A program made the translations under genes and the position numbers. From Gryllotalpicola protaetiae (GTDB taxonomy: Bacteria > Actinomycetota > Actinomycetes > Actinomycetales > Microbacteriaceae), in NCBI RefSeq assembly GCF_003627055.1, contig NZ_CP032624.1, positions 62,001 to 126,000 on the forward strand: 64,000 bases of DNA. The letters run 5' to 3'. Below, in pieces: positions 54,018 to 62,952 of the stretch; the stretch's first letter is position 1; each line of letters starts with the position of its first letter. The notes under the pieces are model-generated. The model was given only the letters and a program-made list of their open reading frames with translations. It did no database searches and was not told where the DNA came from.

Positions 54018-54841
54018 CGGGTCTCCTCGGTCACAGGCGCCTTCTCCCCCGCCTCGACGGCGACGCCGAGGCGGTTCTCGGCCGGGGGCAGCGGGCAGGT
54101 CGCGAACGGCGTGTACGCGCACGGCAGATTGGTCGAGCGGTTGAAGTCGATACGCACGTGCCCGTCTTCGTCCGGAGCGGTGGAGTTCACGCTGCGGTTC
54201 GCGGCATAGGTCGTGACGCCGCTCGTCAGGTCGGTGAACAGGAAGTGCAGACCCCCGCCGTGGCCGTTGAAGGCGAGCAGGGAGCGCGGCCCGTCGAGGT
54301 CGAAGTGGACCTCGCCGACCGCGTCGTAGACGTGCTGCAGGCCGTCGACGACCGAGCCGACGGTCACGGGGCGCGGCTCGGCGAACGCCTCGAAGCGGCC
54401 GTCGACGACGAAGTCGGGGGTCGGCTCATAGGCGGGTGTGCCTTTGTAGGCCGAGCGGATCGAAGCGTCAGGATGCCGAGGGCGGACGATGTCATTGCCA
54501 CCGCGGCGCGCGATCTCGACCGCGGCGCGGCCGGCCGGCGTCTCCCAGTAGGCGAACCAGCTGGCCCGCTCAGGCAGCTGCCCGAACGCGTGGCGGCCGG
54601 TGAGCGCCGCGCCCTCGTACTCGAGCTCCTCGCCCTCGGCGAGCTCGACCAGGATTCCGTCGGATCCTGTGGACCACGCGCCCGGCACGTCGTCGAAGCG
54701 CTCGGGCGAGTCGCTGAGCCAGCGGATGCTGGTGATGGCCAGGAATCCGTGCTCGCTCGCCCTGTTCTGCTCGTGGGCCGCGTGCCATGCGCGCCACTGG
54801 TCTGCGAACCCGGTCGGAGTGTCTGTCAGCGTCGAGGTCAT
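54014..54841 (-). CDS. DUF1684 domain-containing protein
   Basis: 275 residues of the DUF1684 family: FLAITSIRWLSDSPERFDDVPGAW near the N-terminus, and the C-terminal signature IDFNRSTNLPCAYTPFATCPLPPAENRL. Biochemical role unknown. It is first of a three-gene operon with a leaderless-type TAGCGT box 6 nt before the ATG. Confidence 0.9.
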   Translation of the reverse strand: MTSTLTDTPTGFADQWRAWHAAHEQNRASEHGFLAITSIRWLSDSPERFDDVPGAWSTGSDGILVELAEGEELEYEGAALTGRHAFGQLPERASWFAYWETPAGRAAVEIARRGGNDIVRPRHPDASIRSAYKGTPAYEPTPDFVVDGRFEAFAEPRPVTVGSVVDGLQHVYDAVGEVHFDLDGPRSLLAFNGHGGGLHFLFTDLTSGVTTYAANRSVNSTAPDEDGHVRIDFNRSTNLPCAYTPFATCPLPPAENRLGVAVEAGEKAPVTEETR

Positions 54842-54970
54842 ATTGCGACGCTATGGCGGGCGGCGCGGCGGATGCCACGCCGGGGTCGCCAGATGACGAA
54901 CCGTTTCACCTCGTTACGCGGCGTTGCCGCGCGCGTGCGCGCGGGGAGTCGCCCTGCTTGCATCCGTGCC
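54842..54970. promoter_or_regulatory. Divergent promoter region of DUF1684 operon and cysK
   Basis: The minus-strand TAGCGT (54848-54853) lies 6 nt before the DUF1684 ATG. No clear plus-strand promoter or ribosome binding site for cysK was recognised. Confidence 0.45.
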
Positions 54971-55924
54971 ATGCCCAACATCCACTCCAGCATCACCGAG
55001 CTGATCGGGAACACCCCGCTTCTCGAGCTCAGCAAGTACTCCGAGAACCGCTCGCTCGCGGGCCGCATCGTCGCGAAGGTCGAGTACTTCAACCCGGCCG
55101 GCAGCGTGAAGGACCGCGCCGCGTACGCGATCATCCGCCAGGGCGAGCTCTCCGAGCAGCTCAAGCCGGGCGGCACGATCGTCGACATCACGAGCGGCAA
55201 CACCGGCATCGCGCTCGCGGCGCTGGCCGCCCGCCTCGGCTACACGACCAAGTTCTACCTGAGCGACAACATCAGCCCCGACAAGATCACGCTGCTCGAG
55301 GCGTACGGCGCCGAACTGGTGAAGATCCCCAACAGCGAGTTCACCGACCCGGCGTTCCTGCCCGTCTTCCTCGAGAGGATCCAGGCGGACAACCCCGACG
55401 CGTTCTTCGCGAACCAGCTCGGCAACCCCGCGAACCCGCAGGTGCACTACGAGACCACCGGGCCGGAGATCTGGCGCGACACCGACGGCGAGGTCGCCGC
55501 GATCGTGGGCGGCGTCGGCACGGGCGGCACCATCTCAGGCACGGGCCGCTTCCTCAAAGAGCAGAACCCGGACGTCTTCGTAGCGGTCGCCGAACCGGGC
55601 CCCGGCTCGCTGCCGACTCCTGAGAACCCGTACCCCGCCGAGATCGACGGCGTGCACAAGGTCAGCGAGGTCGAGGCCGAGTTCCTGCCGGGCAACTACG
55701 ACCTGGCTATCGCCGACGAGGTGATCGCGCTCGAGACGCAACAGGCGCGCGAGACCGCGCGCGCTCTGGCCCGTGAGGAGGGCCTTCTCATCGGCACCTC
55801 GAGCGGCGCCATCGTCTACGCGGCCACGCAGCTCGCCGCCCGCCCCGAGTTCGCCGGCCGCATCATCGTCGCCGTCCTGCCGGACACCGGCGAGCGCTAC
55901 CTGTCGGCAGGCACCTTCGGGTGA
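54971..55924 (+). CDS. cysK: Cysteine synthase
   Basis: 317-residue O-acetylserine sulfhydrylase. K47 in FNPAGSVKDRAA holds pyridoxal phosphate, and TSGNTGIALA and GTGGTISGTGRFLKE bind its phosphate and the substrate. The ATG at 54971 is taken from homology. It neighbours two LLM monooxygenases and an ABC importer, suggesting sulfur assimilation. Confidence 0.95.
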   Translation: MPNIHSSITELIGNTPLLELSKYSENRSLAGRIVAKVEYFNPAGSVKDRAAYAIIRQGELSEQLKPGGTIVDITSGNTGIALAALAARLGYTTKFYLSDNISPDKITLLEAYGAELVKIPNSEFTDPAFLPVFLERIQADNPDAFFANQLGNPANPQVHYETTGPEIWRDTDGEVAAIVGGVGTGGTISGTGRFLKEQNPDVFVAVAEPGPGSLPTPENPYPAEIDGVHKVSEVEAEFLPGNYDLAIADEVIALETQQARETARALAREEGLLIGTSSGAIVYAATQLAARPEFAGRIIVAVLPDTGERYLSAGTFG

Positions 55925-55933
55925 GCCGCGCAA

Positions 55934-55980
55934 GCCGGCCGCAACATTTCGTCGCGGTTTGTCGCACTGTTGCGGCCGGC
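55934..55980. terminator. Hairpin after cysK
   Basis: Perfect 13-bp arms GCCGGCCGCAACA / TGTTGCGGCCGGC, 10 nt past the cysK stop, with a 21-nt loop. No T run follows. The same length (47 bp) as the 40489-40535 hairpin. Confidence 0.6.
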
Positions 55981-56073
55981 CTGCACCGGGCATCCGCCCG
56001 TCGCTATCAATGTCAACGACCTGCGCACCGCCATTCGGCACCCACTCACACCCGCACACCCCTGAGGAACACC

Positions 56074-57228
56074 ATGAGCGACAACACGCCCACCTCCCCC
56101 GAGTCTGAGGACCAGAACGTCCTGCCCAGCGGCGCGCGCATCGAGAACACCGCAGCCGACGACCTCGACGCCCCGAAGAAGGTGTCGCGCCGCGGCCTGC
56201 TGACCGGCGTCGGCATCGGCGCGGCCGTCGTCGTGGCCGGCGGCCTCGGCGGCTGGGCCTTCGTCGCCAGCCAGCCCAAGAAGACCGCGAACGGCCTCGC
56301 CGTCACGAAGTCGTGGGCCGACAAGGAGATCAAGATCACGAGCCCCAGCGGCGTGTGCGAGGCTCCGCTCGTCGTCGCCTACGAGAAGGGCTACTTCACG
56401 AAGGCCGGCCTCAACGTCACGCTGCTCAAGACCGGTGACGGCGAGAACGTCGTCGAGGCGGTCGGCTCCGGCAAGTACACCGCGTCGAACGGCATCTTCT
56501 TCAACTACCTCGACCCGATCTACAACGGCACGCCCGTCAAGCTCTCGGGCGGCCTGCACCACGGCTGCCTCGACCTGTACGTGAAGTCGGACGGCCCGAT
56601 CAGCAAGGTCGCCGACCTCAAGGGGAAGAAGATCGGCGTGACGAGCCTGCAGGGGTCCGCGACGAACTTCTTCTCGCTCGATCTGCTCGACGCCGGCATC
56701 AACTCGAGCCCGGAGGCCAAGCAGGTCGAGTGGGTGGTCATCACCGACCAGACCCTGCTGCCGCAGGCGCTCAAGGACGGCAAGGTCGACGCGATCGCGA
56801 CGGCGGGCGGATTCCTGCCCGTCATCCAGGCCGTCCAGGACGGCTGGGCCACGGAGCTCTCGAACAACCGCGACCTCAGCAAGAACGCGAACGAGCCCTG
56901 CTGCGCGGTCGTGCTGAACGACACCTTCGTCGCGCAGGACCCGGTGACCGCCGCGAAGCTCGTCACCGCGTGGGCGCAGGGCTCGCGCTGGGCGGGCGCG
57001 AACCTCGAGGCTACCGCAGAGCTCGAGGCCGGGAAGTACGTCGCCGGCACGAAGGACGAGATCCTGCCGGTGCTCAAGACGCTGACCTTCGACCCGTCGC
57101 CGAAGAACCTGCACCAGGTGCTCGAGCCGGGCATCAAGAAGTACATCAAGACCGGATTCCTGCCGGCGAACACGAATGCCAAGGCTCTCGCCGACAAGGC
57201 GTTCGTGGACCTCGGCCTCAACTTCTGA
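56074..57228 (+). CDS. ABC transporter substrate-binding protein with Cys/His residues near the ligand site
   Basis: 384-residue exported protein of the SsuA/NMT1-like fold. A Tat-type signal SRRGLLTG (38-45) precedes a hydrophobic segment (about 46-66). Odd for this family are C95, H162-H163-C165 (GLHHGC) and C276-C277 (NEPCCAVV), which fall in or near the predicted ligand cleft by eye. This suggests binding of a metal, metal chelate or thiol. Downstream genes for YcnI and CopCD point to copper; cysK next door points to sulfur. It starts the operon. Confidence 0.85.
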   Translation: MSDNTPTSPESEDQNVLPSGARIENTAADDLDAPKKVSRRGLLTGVGIGAAVVVAGGLGGWAFVASQPKKTANGLAVTKSWADKEIKITSPSGVCEAPLVVAYEKGYFTKAGLNVTLLKTGDGENVVEAVGSGKYTASNGIFFNYLDPIYNGTPVKLSGGLHHGCLDLYVKSDGPISKVADLKGKKIGVTSLQGSATNFFSLDLLDAGINSSPEAKQVEWVVITDQTLLPQALKDGKVDAIATAGGFLPVIQAVQDGWATELSNNRDLSKNANEPCCAVVLNDTFVAQDPVTAAKLVTAWAQGSRWAGANLEATAELEAGKYVAGTKDEILPVLKTLTFDPSPKNLHQVLEPGIKKYIKTGFLPANTNAKALADKAFVDLGLNF

Positions 57229-57236
57229 GAAGAGCG

Positions 57237-58352
57237 ATGGCTGACATCACCCAGACGGCGGTCGCCGTCCCGAGCCCGCACCGGGCCGGGGCGGCGGGCG
57301 CCGCGCCCACGCGGACCGAGCGCCAGACCCGCATCCACGCGGCACTGGAGCGCGTGGCGAACCCCGAGCGCGTCTACCCCGTGACGGTCGGCGCGGGTGT
57401 CGCCGCGTGGCTCGCGTTCGGCGCGATCTCGAAGTTCGTGCCAGACAACGTCGACCTGCCGATGGCCGCGACCGGCTCCATCGAGCAGACGACCGGCTTC
57501 GTCGTCATCGTGTCTCTCGTCATCGCGGCCGTCTGGGCCGCGATCTGGGTGCTCGGCTCGGTGAGGGGCCCGGCACGCGCCTGGGCGGTGCGGCACCTCA
57601 CCCACGACGCCAAGTGGGTGCTCGGCGCGGGCCTCTGGTTCGTGTTCTGGGAGTTCAGCACCGCGAAGACCGGTCTGCTCGCGCCGCCGTACTTCGACGC
57701 CCCGCAGCAGATCCTCACCAGCCTGTGGGCCGAGCGCGGCATCCTCGCCGAGAGCCTCGGCTCCTCGCTGCTGCTGCTCGCAGTCGGCTTCGCCGTCGGC
57801 CTCGTCGCGGGTCTTGCGACCGGTGTGACGATCGGGTGGTTCCAGGCAGCCAATTACTGGGTGCACCCGATCCTGATCTTCATCGGGCCGGTGCCGTCGC
57901 TCGCGTGGGTGCCGATCGTGTTCGTGCTGTTCCCGTCGACCTACTCGGGCGCGGTGTTCATGATCGCGCTCAGCGTGTGGTTCCCGATCACGGTGCTGAC
58001 CCGCGCCGGCATCCTCTCTGTGCCCCGCTCCTACTACGACGTGGCGCAGACGCTCGGCGCGAAGGGCTGGTTCCTCGTGGCGCGCATCAGCCTGCCCGCC
58101 GCGCTGCCGAGCATCTTCACGGGTGCCTTCATGGCCCTCGGCGCCTCGTTCGTCAGCCTCACCGTCGCCGAGAACTTCGGCGTCAACGCGGGCCTCGGCT
58201 GGTACCTCAACTACATGAAGGGCTTCGGGAACTACCCGGGCCTGTACGCGGGCATCGTCGTGCTCGTCCTCGTCTGCGGCGCGGCGCTGACCCTGCTGTT
58301 CCGCTTCCGCAACTTCGTGCTGCGGTGGGAGAAGGAGCTGACCAGATGGTGA
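57237..58352 (+). CDS. ABC transporter permease (SsuC/TauC-like)
   Basis: 371-residue permease with at least seven hydrophobic segments and an unusually long N-terminal extension carrying two of them. The EAA loop DVAQTLGAKGWFLVARISLPAALPSIF contacts the ATPase. It lies 8 nt after the binding-protein gene. Confidence 0.92.
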   Translation: MADITQTAVAVPSPHRAGAAGAAPTRTERQTRIHAALERVANPERVYPVTVGAGVAAWLAFGAISKFVPDNVDLPMAATGSIEQTTGFVVIVSLVIAAVWAAIWVLGSVRGPARAWAVRHLTHDAKWVLGAGLWFVFWEFSTAKTGLLAPPYFDAPQQILTSLWAERGILAESLGSSLLLLAVGFAVGLVAGLATGVTIGWFQAANYWVHPILIFIGPVPSLAWVPIVFVLFPSTYSGAVFMIALSVWFPITVLTRAGILSVPRSYYDVAQTLGAKGWFLVARISLPAALPSIFTGAFMALGASFVSLTVAENFGVNAGLGWYLNYMKGFGNYPGLYAGIVVLVLVCGAALTLLFRFRNFVLRWEKELTRW

Positions 58353-59149
58353 CGACGGATGCCGCAGCCACGGGCGCCCCGATCGACCTCGTCGGCGTGA
58401 CCCAGGCGTTCCGCAGCCACGGCCACGACCTGCTTGTGCTCGACGACGTCTCGATCTCGGCGAAGCCGGGCGAGTTCATCGCACTCGTGGGGCCGAGCGG
58501 CTCGGGGAAGTCGACGCTGATCCGCCTGCTCGCCGGGCTCGACAAGCCGCTGTTCGGCACCGTCTACGTCGACGGCAAGCCCGTTGCCGGGCCCGACCCG
58601 AGCCGCGCCCTCGTGTTCCAGGACCCGACCCTGCTGCCGTGGCGGTCGGTGCGCCAGAACGTGGCGCTCGGGCCCCAGGCGCGCGGGATCCTCAAGGATT
58701 CCGCCGCGAAGATCGACGAGGTGCTCGAGCTGGTCGGCCTCTCCGACTTCGCCGACGCGTACCCGTCGCAGATCTCTGGCGGCATGGCGCAGCGCACGGC
58801 GCTCGCCCGCGCGCTCGTCAACGAGCCGTCCGTGCTGCTGCTCGACGAGCCGCTCGGCGCGCTCGACGCCCTCACCCGCCGGGTGCTGCAGAGCGAGCTC
58901 GCCCGACTCTGGCAGCAGCGCGGCTTCACCGCGGTGCTCATCACGCACGACGTGCCCGAGGCGCTCGTGCTCGCCGACCGCGTCGTCGTCTTCTCGCCCC
59001 GGCCCGCCACCGTGCGCGACATCATCGACGTCGACCTGCCCCGCCCCCGCGACCAGTCCTCGCCCGCGTTCATCGCCCTGCGCGACCGCATCCTCGGCGA
59101 GCTCGACGCGGCAGGGCTGCAGCCCGACGAACTGGAGAACGCCTCATGA
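58346..59149 (+). CDS. ABC transporter ATP-binding protein (SsuB/TauB-like)
   Basis: 267-residue ATPase. Walker A VGPSGSGKSTLIRLLAGL, Q-loop VFQDPTLLPW, signature QISGGMAQRTALARAL, Walker B LLLDEPLGALDAL and switch ITHDVPEAL are complete. Its start overlaps the permease stop by 7 nt. Confidence 0.94.
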   Translation: MVTTDAAATGAPIDLVGVTQAFRSHGHDLLVLDDVSISAKPGEFIALVGPSGSGKSTLIRLLAGLDKPLFGTVYVDGKPVAGPDPSRALVFQDPTLLPWRSVRQNVALGPQARGILKDSAAKIDEVLELVGLSDFADAYPSQISGGMAQRTALARALVNEPSVLLLDEPLGALDALTRRVLQSELARLWQQRGFTAVLITHDVPEALVLADRVVVFSPRPATVRDIIDVDLPRPRDQSSPAFIALRDRILGELDAAGLQPDELENAS

Positions 59150-59880
59150 CCCGTCTCGCCGCACGCCTCACGGCGGGTGGTGCCGTGCTCGCGGCATCCG
59201 TCGCCATCGCCCTGGCCGCCACGCCCGCCGCATCGGCGCACGTCAAGGTGGATGCCTCGTCCACCGTCGCCGGCGGCTACTCGGTGCTGACCTTCCGTGT
59301 GCCGACCGAATCGGCCACGGCGAGCACCGTGTCGCTCACCGTGCAGCTGCCGACCGAACACCCGTTCACCTCGGTGTCGTATCAGCCGGTGCCCGGCTGG
59401 TCGGCGAAGCTCGTGACGACCGAGCTGCCGAAGCCGCTCAAGGACGACGACGGCAACACGATCGAATCCGCCGTCACCCAGGTGATCTGGACGGCGACCG
59501 ACGGCGGCCTCGCACCGGGCCAGTTCGGCCAGTTCCCCTTGTCCGTCGGCCCGCTGCCCGACTCGGGCACCCTGTTCCTGCCCGCCGAGCAGAAATACTC
59601 CGACGGGTCGGTCGTCGACTGGTCGCAGCAGCCGCAGGGCTCGGCCGAGCCCGAGCATCCTGCCCCCAGCGTGGTCGTCACCAAGGCAGCGGCGGGCGCC
59701 GCGGCTCCGGCGGCCGATGTGACGGCGTCACAGGCGTCCTCCACCGCCTCTGACGCTTCTACGACCGCCGCGACGTCGCCCGTCGACGGCTGGGCGCTGG
59801 GCTTCGGCGTCGCCGGTGTCGTCGTGGCTCTCGCCGCGTCGGGCACCGCCGCCGTCGCCCTGCGACGCGCGCGGTCGTGA
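59146..59880 (+). CDS. YcnI family (DUF1775) copper-associated protein
   Basis: 244 residues. A signal peptide (1-31) ends SASA|H, so the mature N-terminus is His, the copper ligand used by YcnI. The DUF1775 domain follows (HVKVDASSTVAGGYSVLTFRVP). A Thr/Ser/Ala linker and a C-terminal TM anchor (about 218-238) end the chain. Coupled to the ATPase by ATGA and to CopCD by GTGA. Confidence 0.9.
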   Translation: MTRLAARLTAGGAVLAASVAIALAATPAASAHVKVDASSTVAGGYSVLTFRVPTESATASTVSLTVQLPTEHPFTSVSYQPVPGWSAKLVTTELPKPLKDDDGNTIESAVTQVIWTATDGGLAPGQFGQFPLSVGPLPDSGTLFLPAEQKYSDGSVVDWSQQPQGSAEPEHPAPSVVVTKAAAGAAAPAADVTASQASSTASDASTTAATSPVDGWALGFGVAGVVVALAASGTAAVALRRARS

Positions 59881-61568
59881 CAAGCCGGCCGGGGGCGCGC
59901 ACGCGCCGCTTCGCGCAGGTCGCGGCGCTCGGCGTCGCCCTCGGCCTTCTCCTCGGCGTCGCGGGCGCCCTCGCGCACCCGCGCGCGGCGTCCGCCCACG
60001 CCTATGTCGTCTCGAGCACACCCGCCAATGGGGCAGAGCTCACGGCGGCACCCACCACGGTGCGAGTGAGCTTCGACGAGCCCGTCACCTTGCCGGGCAC
60101 CGCCGACGAGGCGACCGTGCTCGATGAATCCGGCGCACGGGTCGACGCCGGGGCGCCGCGCCTCGACGCCGCGCGCACGACCCTCACGATCGGCATCAAG
60201 CCCGGCATCCCGAAGGGCGCCTACATCGCGAGCTGGTCGGTGATCTCGGCCGACACCCACCCCGTCGGCGGCTCGCTCGAATTCGGCTACGGCGTTCCGG
60301 CGACTGCCGCGGCCGCGCCCGAGACCCCCCAGCCGAGCGCCGTCCTCTCGCTGTTCGTCGGGCTCGCCAAGGGACTGCTCTACCTCGGCCTCGTCGTGGG
60401 CCTCGGCGTCCCGCCCGCCGCCCTGCTCCTCGGCGCAGCGGCCGACGAGCGCCACCTCGTGCTGCGGGTCGCCCGCCTCGGTGTGGCGGCAGCGGCCGCG
60501 GCATCCGTTCTGCAGCTGGTCCTGCAGCATCTGTGGGAGTCGGGCGGACTCGCCACCTTCGCCGCCTCGTCGTATGCGATCGCCGTCTACGCGCGCATCG
60601 TCGCGCTCGGCATCGCGGCAATCGTCGCCGGCCCGGCGGCGGCCGACCGCCCGCACCGCACCGCGCGCGTCGTCTTCGCTGCGGCGGGGCTCATCGCAGT
60701 CGGCACCGTCGTCGTGAACGGGCACGGCGGCTCGCACGCCTGGTGGTACTTCGCGTCGACCGCGCTGCACGCGATCTCGGCGGTCGCGTGGATCGGCGGT
60801 CTCACGGTTCTCGGCTGGCTGCTGCTGCGTGGGCGGCTGAGCGCGGATCGGTTGCGGCGGATGCCTCACTGGTCGCTCTACGCCGGCCTGAGCGTCGCCG
60901 CGCTCGCGGCGTCCGGCATCACGCAGGGGCTCGTCGAGGTGCGCTACCCCGCTGCGCTCGTGACGACGCAGTACGGGTGGGTGCTGCTCATCAAGCTCGC
61001 GCTCGTCGCCGTGGTGCTCGCTCTGGCGGTGCGCGGCCACTTCTGGGTGCGGGCCGAGTCCCGGGCCGGCGACGGCGCCGCCGACGCGCAGCCCGCACCC
61101 GGCCGCACCGCCGCGCTGCGGAACCGGGTGCGATGGGAGGCCGGCGTCGCGGCATCCGTCGTCGTCATCTCCGGTGTGCTGTCGTCGATCACCCCGGCCG
61201 CCGCCGACTACGCGCCCACCGTGACCGCGCACGAGAAGATCGGACCGTACCGGGTGACGCTCGAGGTCGCGCCCGCACGCACCGGGCCGGAGACGCTCAA
61301 GGTCACCGTGCTCGAGCCGAGCTTCAACGCCGCGCTGCCCGATTCGATCGACGTCGAGCTGAGCCAGCCGGGCGGCCCCGTGAAGAGCCTTGATGTGCAG
61401 TTCCCATATCGCATCGCGGGCGTGCTGCACCCCGGAAGACCCACGCCCGTGACGTTCACGAGCGCCGCGATCACCGTGCCGCGCACCGGCGAGTGGACGG
61501 CGAGTGTCACCGTGGTCGCGAGCGCGTTGGAGCAGTACACCGCCGACCTGAGCTATCGGGTCCAATAG
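59877..61568 (+). CDS. CopC-CopD fusion copper protein
   Basis: 563 residues. A signal peptide ends ASA|H41, then a CopC domain (HAYVVSSTPANGAEL, SADTHPVGG copper site), then about eight TM helices of the CopD type (PF05425), ending in an extracytoplasmic domain. Copper uptake or trafficking across the membrane is the expected role. The GTG start overlaps the DUF1775 stop. Confidence 0.9.
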   Translation: MTSRPGARTRRFAQVAALGVALGLLLGVAGALAHPRAASAHAYVVSSTPANGAELTAAPTTVRVSFDEPVTLPGTADEATVLDESGARVDAGAPRLDAARTTLTIGIKPGIPKGAYIASWSVISADTHPVGGSLEFGYGVPATAAAAPETPQPSAVLSLFVGLAKGLLYLGLVVGLGVPPAALLLGAAADERHLVLRVARLGVAAAAAASVLQLVLQHLWESGGLATFAASSYAIAVYARIVALGIAAIVAGPAAADRPHRTARVVFAAAGLIAVGTVVVNGHGGSHAWWYFASTALHAISAVAWIGGLTVLGWLLLRGRLSADRLRRMPHWSLYAGLSVAALAASGITQGLVEVRYPAALVTTQYGWVLLIKLALVAVVLALAVRGHFWVRAESRAGDGAADAQPAPGRTAALRNRVRWEAGVAASVVVISGVLSSITPAAADYAPTVTAHEKIGPYRVTLEVAPARTGPETLKVTVLEPSFNAALPDSIDVELSQPGGPVKSLDVQFPYRIAGVLHPGRPTPVTFTSAAITVPRTGEWTASVTVVASALEQYTADLSYRVQ

Positions 61569-61584
61569 TCCACCAGGAGTTGAG

Positions 61585-62952
61585 ATGACCCGCTTCGAAT
61601 CCGTCGCAGAGGCGATCGGCGGCACGCCGCTGATCAGGCTCGTGAAGACCGGCCTGCGCCCGCGCATCTACGTGAAGCCTGAGTGGTACAACCCGGGCGG
61701 CAGTGTGAAGGACCGCGCGGCGCTGTCGATGCTGCGGCGGGCGGAAGCCGACGGGTCGCTGCGGCCGGGCGGCACGGTCGTCGAGACGACGAGCGGGAAT
61801 ACGGGCATCGGGCTCGCGCTGTATGCGGCGCACCTCGGCTATCGCTCGGTGATCTTCACGAGCTCGAGCATCTCCAAGGAGAAGCGCGACCTGCTCGTCG
61901 CGCACGGTGCGGAGCTGCGGCTCGTCGACGCGTTCGTGCCGAAGACGCACCCCGATTCGCTGAAGTCGGTCGCCGATCGCTTCGTCGCCGAGACGCCAGG
62001 GGCGTGGCTCGCCAACCAGTACGACAACCCGGGGAATCCGGCGGCGCACTATGTCTCGACCGGGCCCGAGATCTGGGCGGACACGTCCGGCGAAGTGACC
62101 CATTTCGTCGCGACCGTGGGCACGGGCGGAACGATCTCCGGCACCGGGCGGTACCTGAAGGAGGTGTCGGGCGGTTCGGTGCGTGTCATCGGGGCGGACC
62201 CCGCGACCTCGAGCTATTCGGGCGGCGACGGCAGCCAGAAGTTCATCGAGGGCGCCGGCCACTTCGTGCACCCGCTCGCCGAAGAGGATGTCTGGCCTGA
62301 GTCGCTTGACCTCTCTGTGATCGACGAGTACTCGGCGGTCGACGACGCCGAGGCGATCGCGACGATCCGCTCATTGGCCCGCACGGAGGGCATCCTCGCG
62401 GGCGGGTCGGCCGGCGTCGCCCTCGCGGCCGCCCTGCGGCTTGCCGAGGGCCTCACCGAAAGCGACACCGTCGTCGTGCTGCTTCCCGACTCGGGCCGCG
62501 CGTACCTCTCGACCTACTACAACGACGACTGGCTGCTGGCGAACGGATTCCGGACAGAAGCCGGCTCGGTGGTCGGCGATCTCGCGTCAGAGCTGCGCAC
62601 CGTCGGCCGCTCGCGCACCGGCGCCGCGGCCGCCGCCGAACTCGTCGAGGCAGGCCTCGGGGACCAGCCCGTCGCCGTGCTCTACGAGCGCGACCGCCCG
62701 GCCACCGCCCCGCACCACTCCGACATCGCCGGCTGGGCGACCGCCGCACGCCTCGCCGAGGCCGACACCGCCGGCGGCGCCGCCACGGCGACCAAGGTGC
62801 GGCTCGGCGCGGGCGAGTCGGTTGCAGCGGCGGCCGCGCGTGCGGCATCCGTCGACCCCCACTGGCAGCTCGCTCTCGTGCTCCACGAAGGGCGCGTCAC
62901 CGGCCTGATCGCGCGCGCACGGCTCGATCGGGCGGCGGATGCCGGCGCCTGA
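61585..62952 (+). CDS. Cystathionine beta-synthase-like PLP enzyme
   Basis: 455 residues. An N-terminal PLP domain has K42 in YNPGGSVKDRAA, TTSGNTGIGLALYAA and VGTGGTISGTGRYLKE. A C-terminal region (about 335-455) replaces the usual CBS pair with a diverged form. STYYNDDWLLANGF is typical of cystathionine beta-synthases, making cystathionine from serine and homocysteine. AGGAG lies 5 nt before the ATG. Confidence 0.85.
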   Translation: MTRFESVAEAIGGTPLIRLVKTGLRPRIYVKPEWYNPGGSVKDRAALSMLRRAEADGSLRPGGTVVETTSGNTGIGLALYAAHLGYRSVIFTSSSISKEKRDLLVAHGAELRLVDAFVPKTHPDSLKSVADRFVAETPGAWLANQYDNPGNPAAHYVSTGPEIWADTSGEVTHFVATVGTGGTISGTGRYLKEVSGGSVRVIGADPATSSYSGGDGSQKFIEGAGHFVHPLAEEDVWPESLDLSVIDEYSAVDDAEAIATIRSLARTEGILAGGSAGVALAAALRLAEGLTESDTVVVLLPDSGRAYLSTYYNDDWLLANGFRTEAGSVVGDLASELRTVGRSRTGAAAAAELVEAGLGDQPVAVLYERDRPATAPHHSDIAGWATAARLAEADTAGGAATATKVRLGAGESVAAAAARAASVDPHWQLALVLHEGRVTGLIARARLDRAADAGA

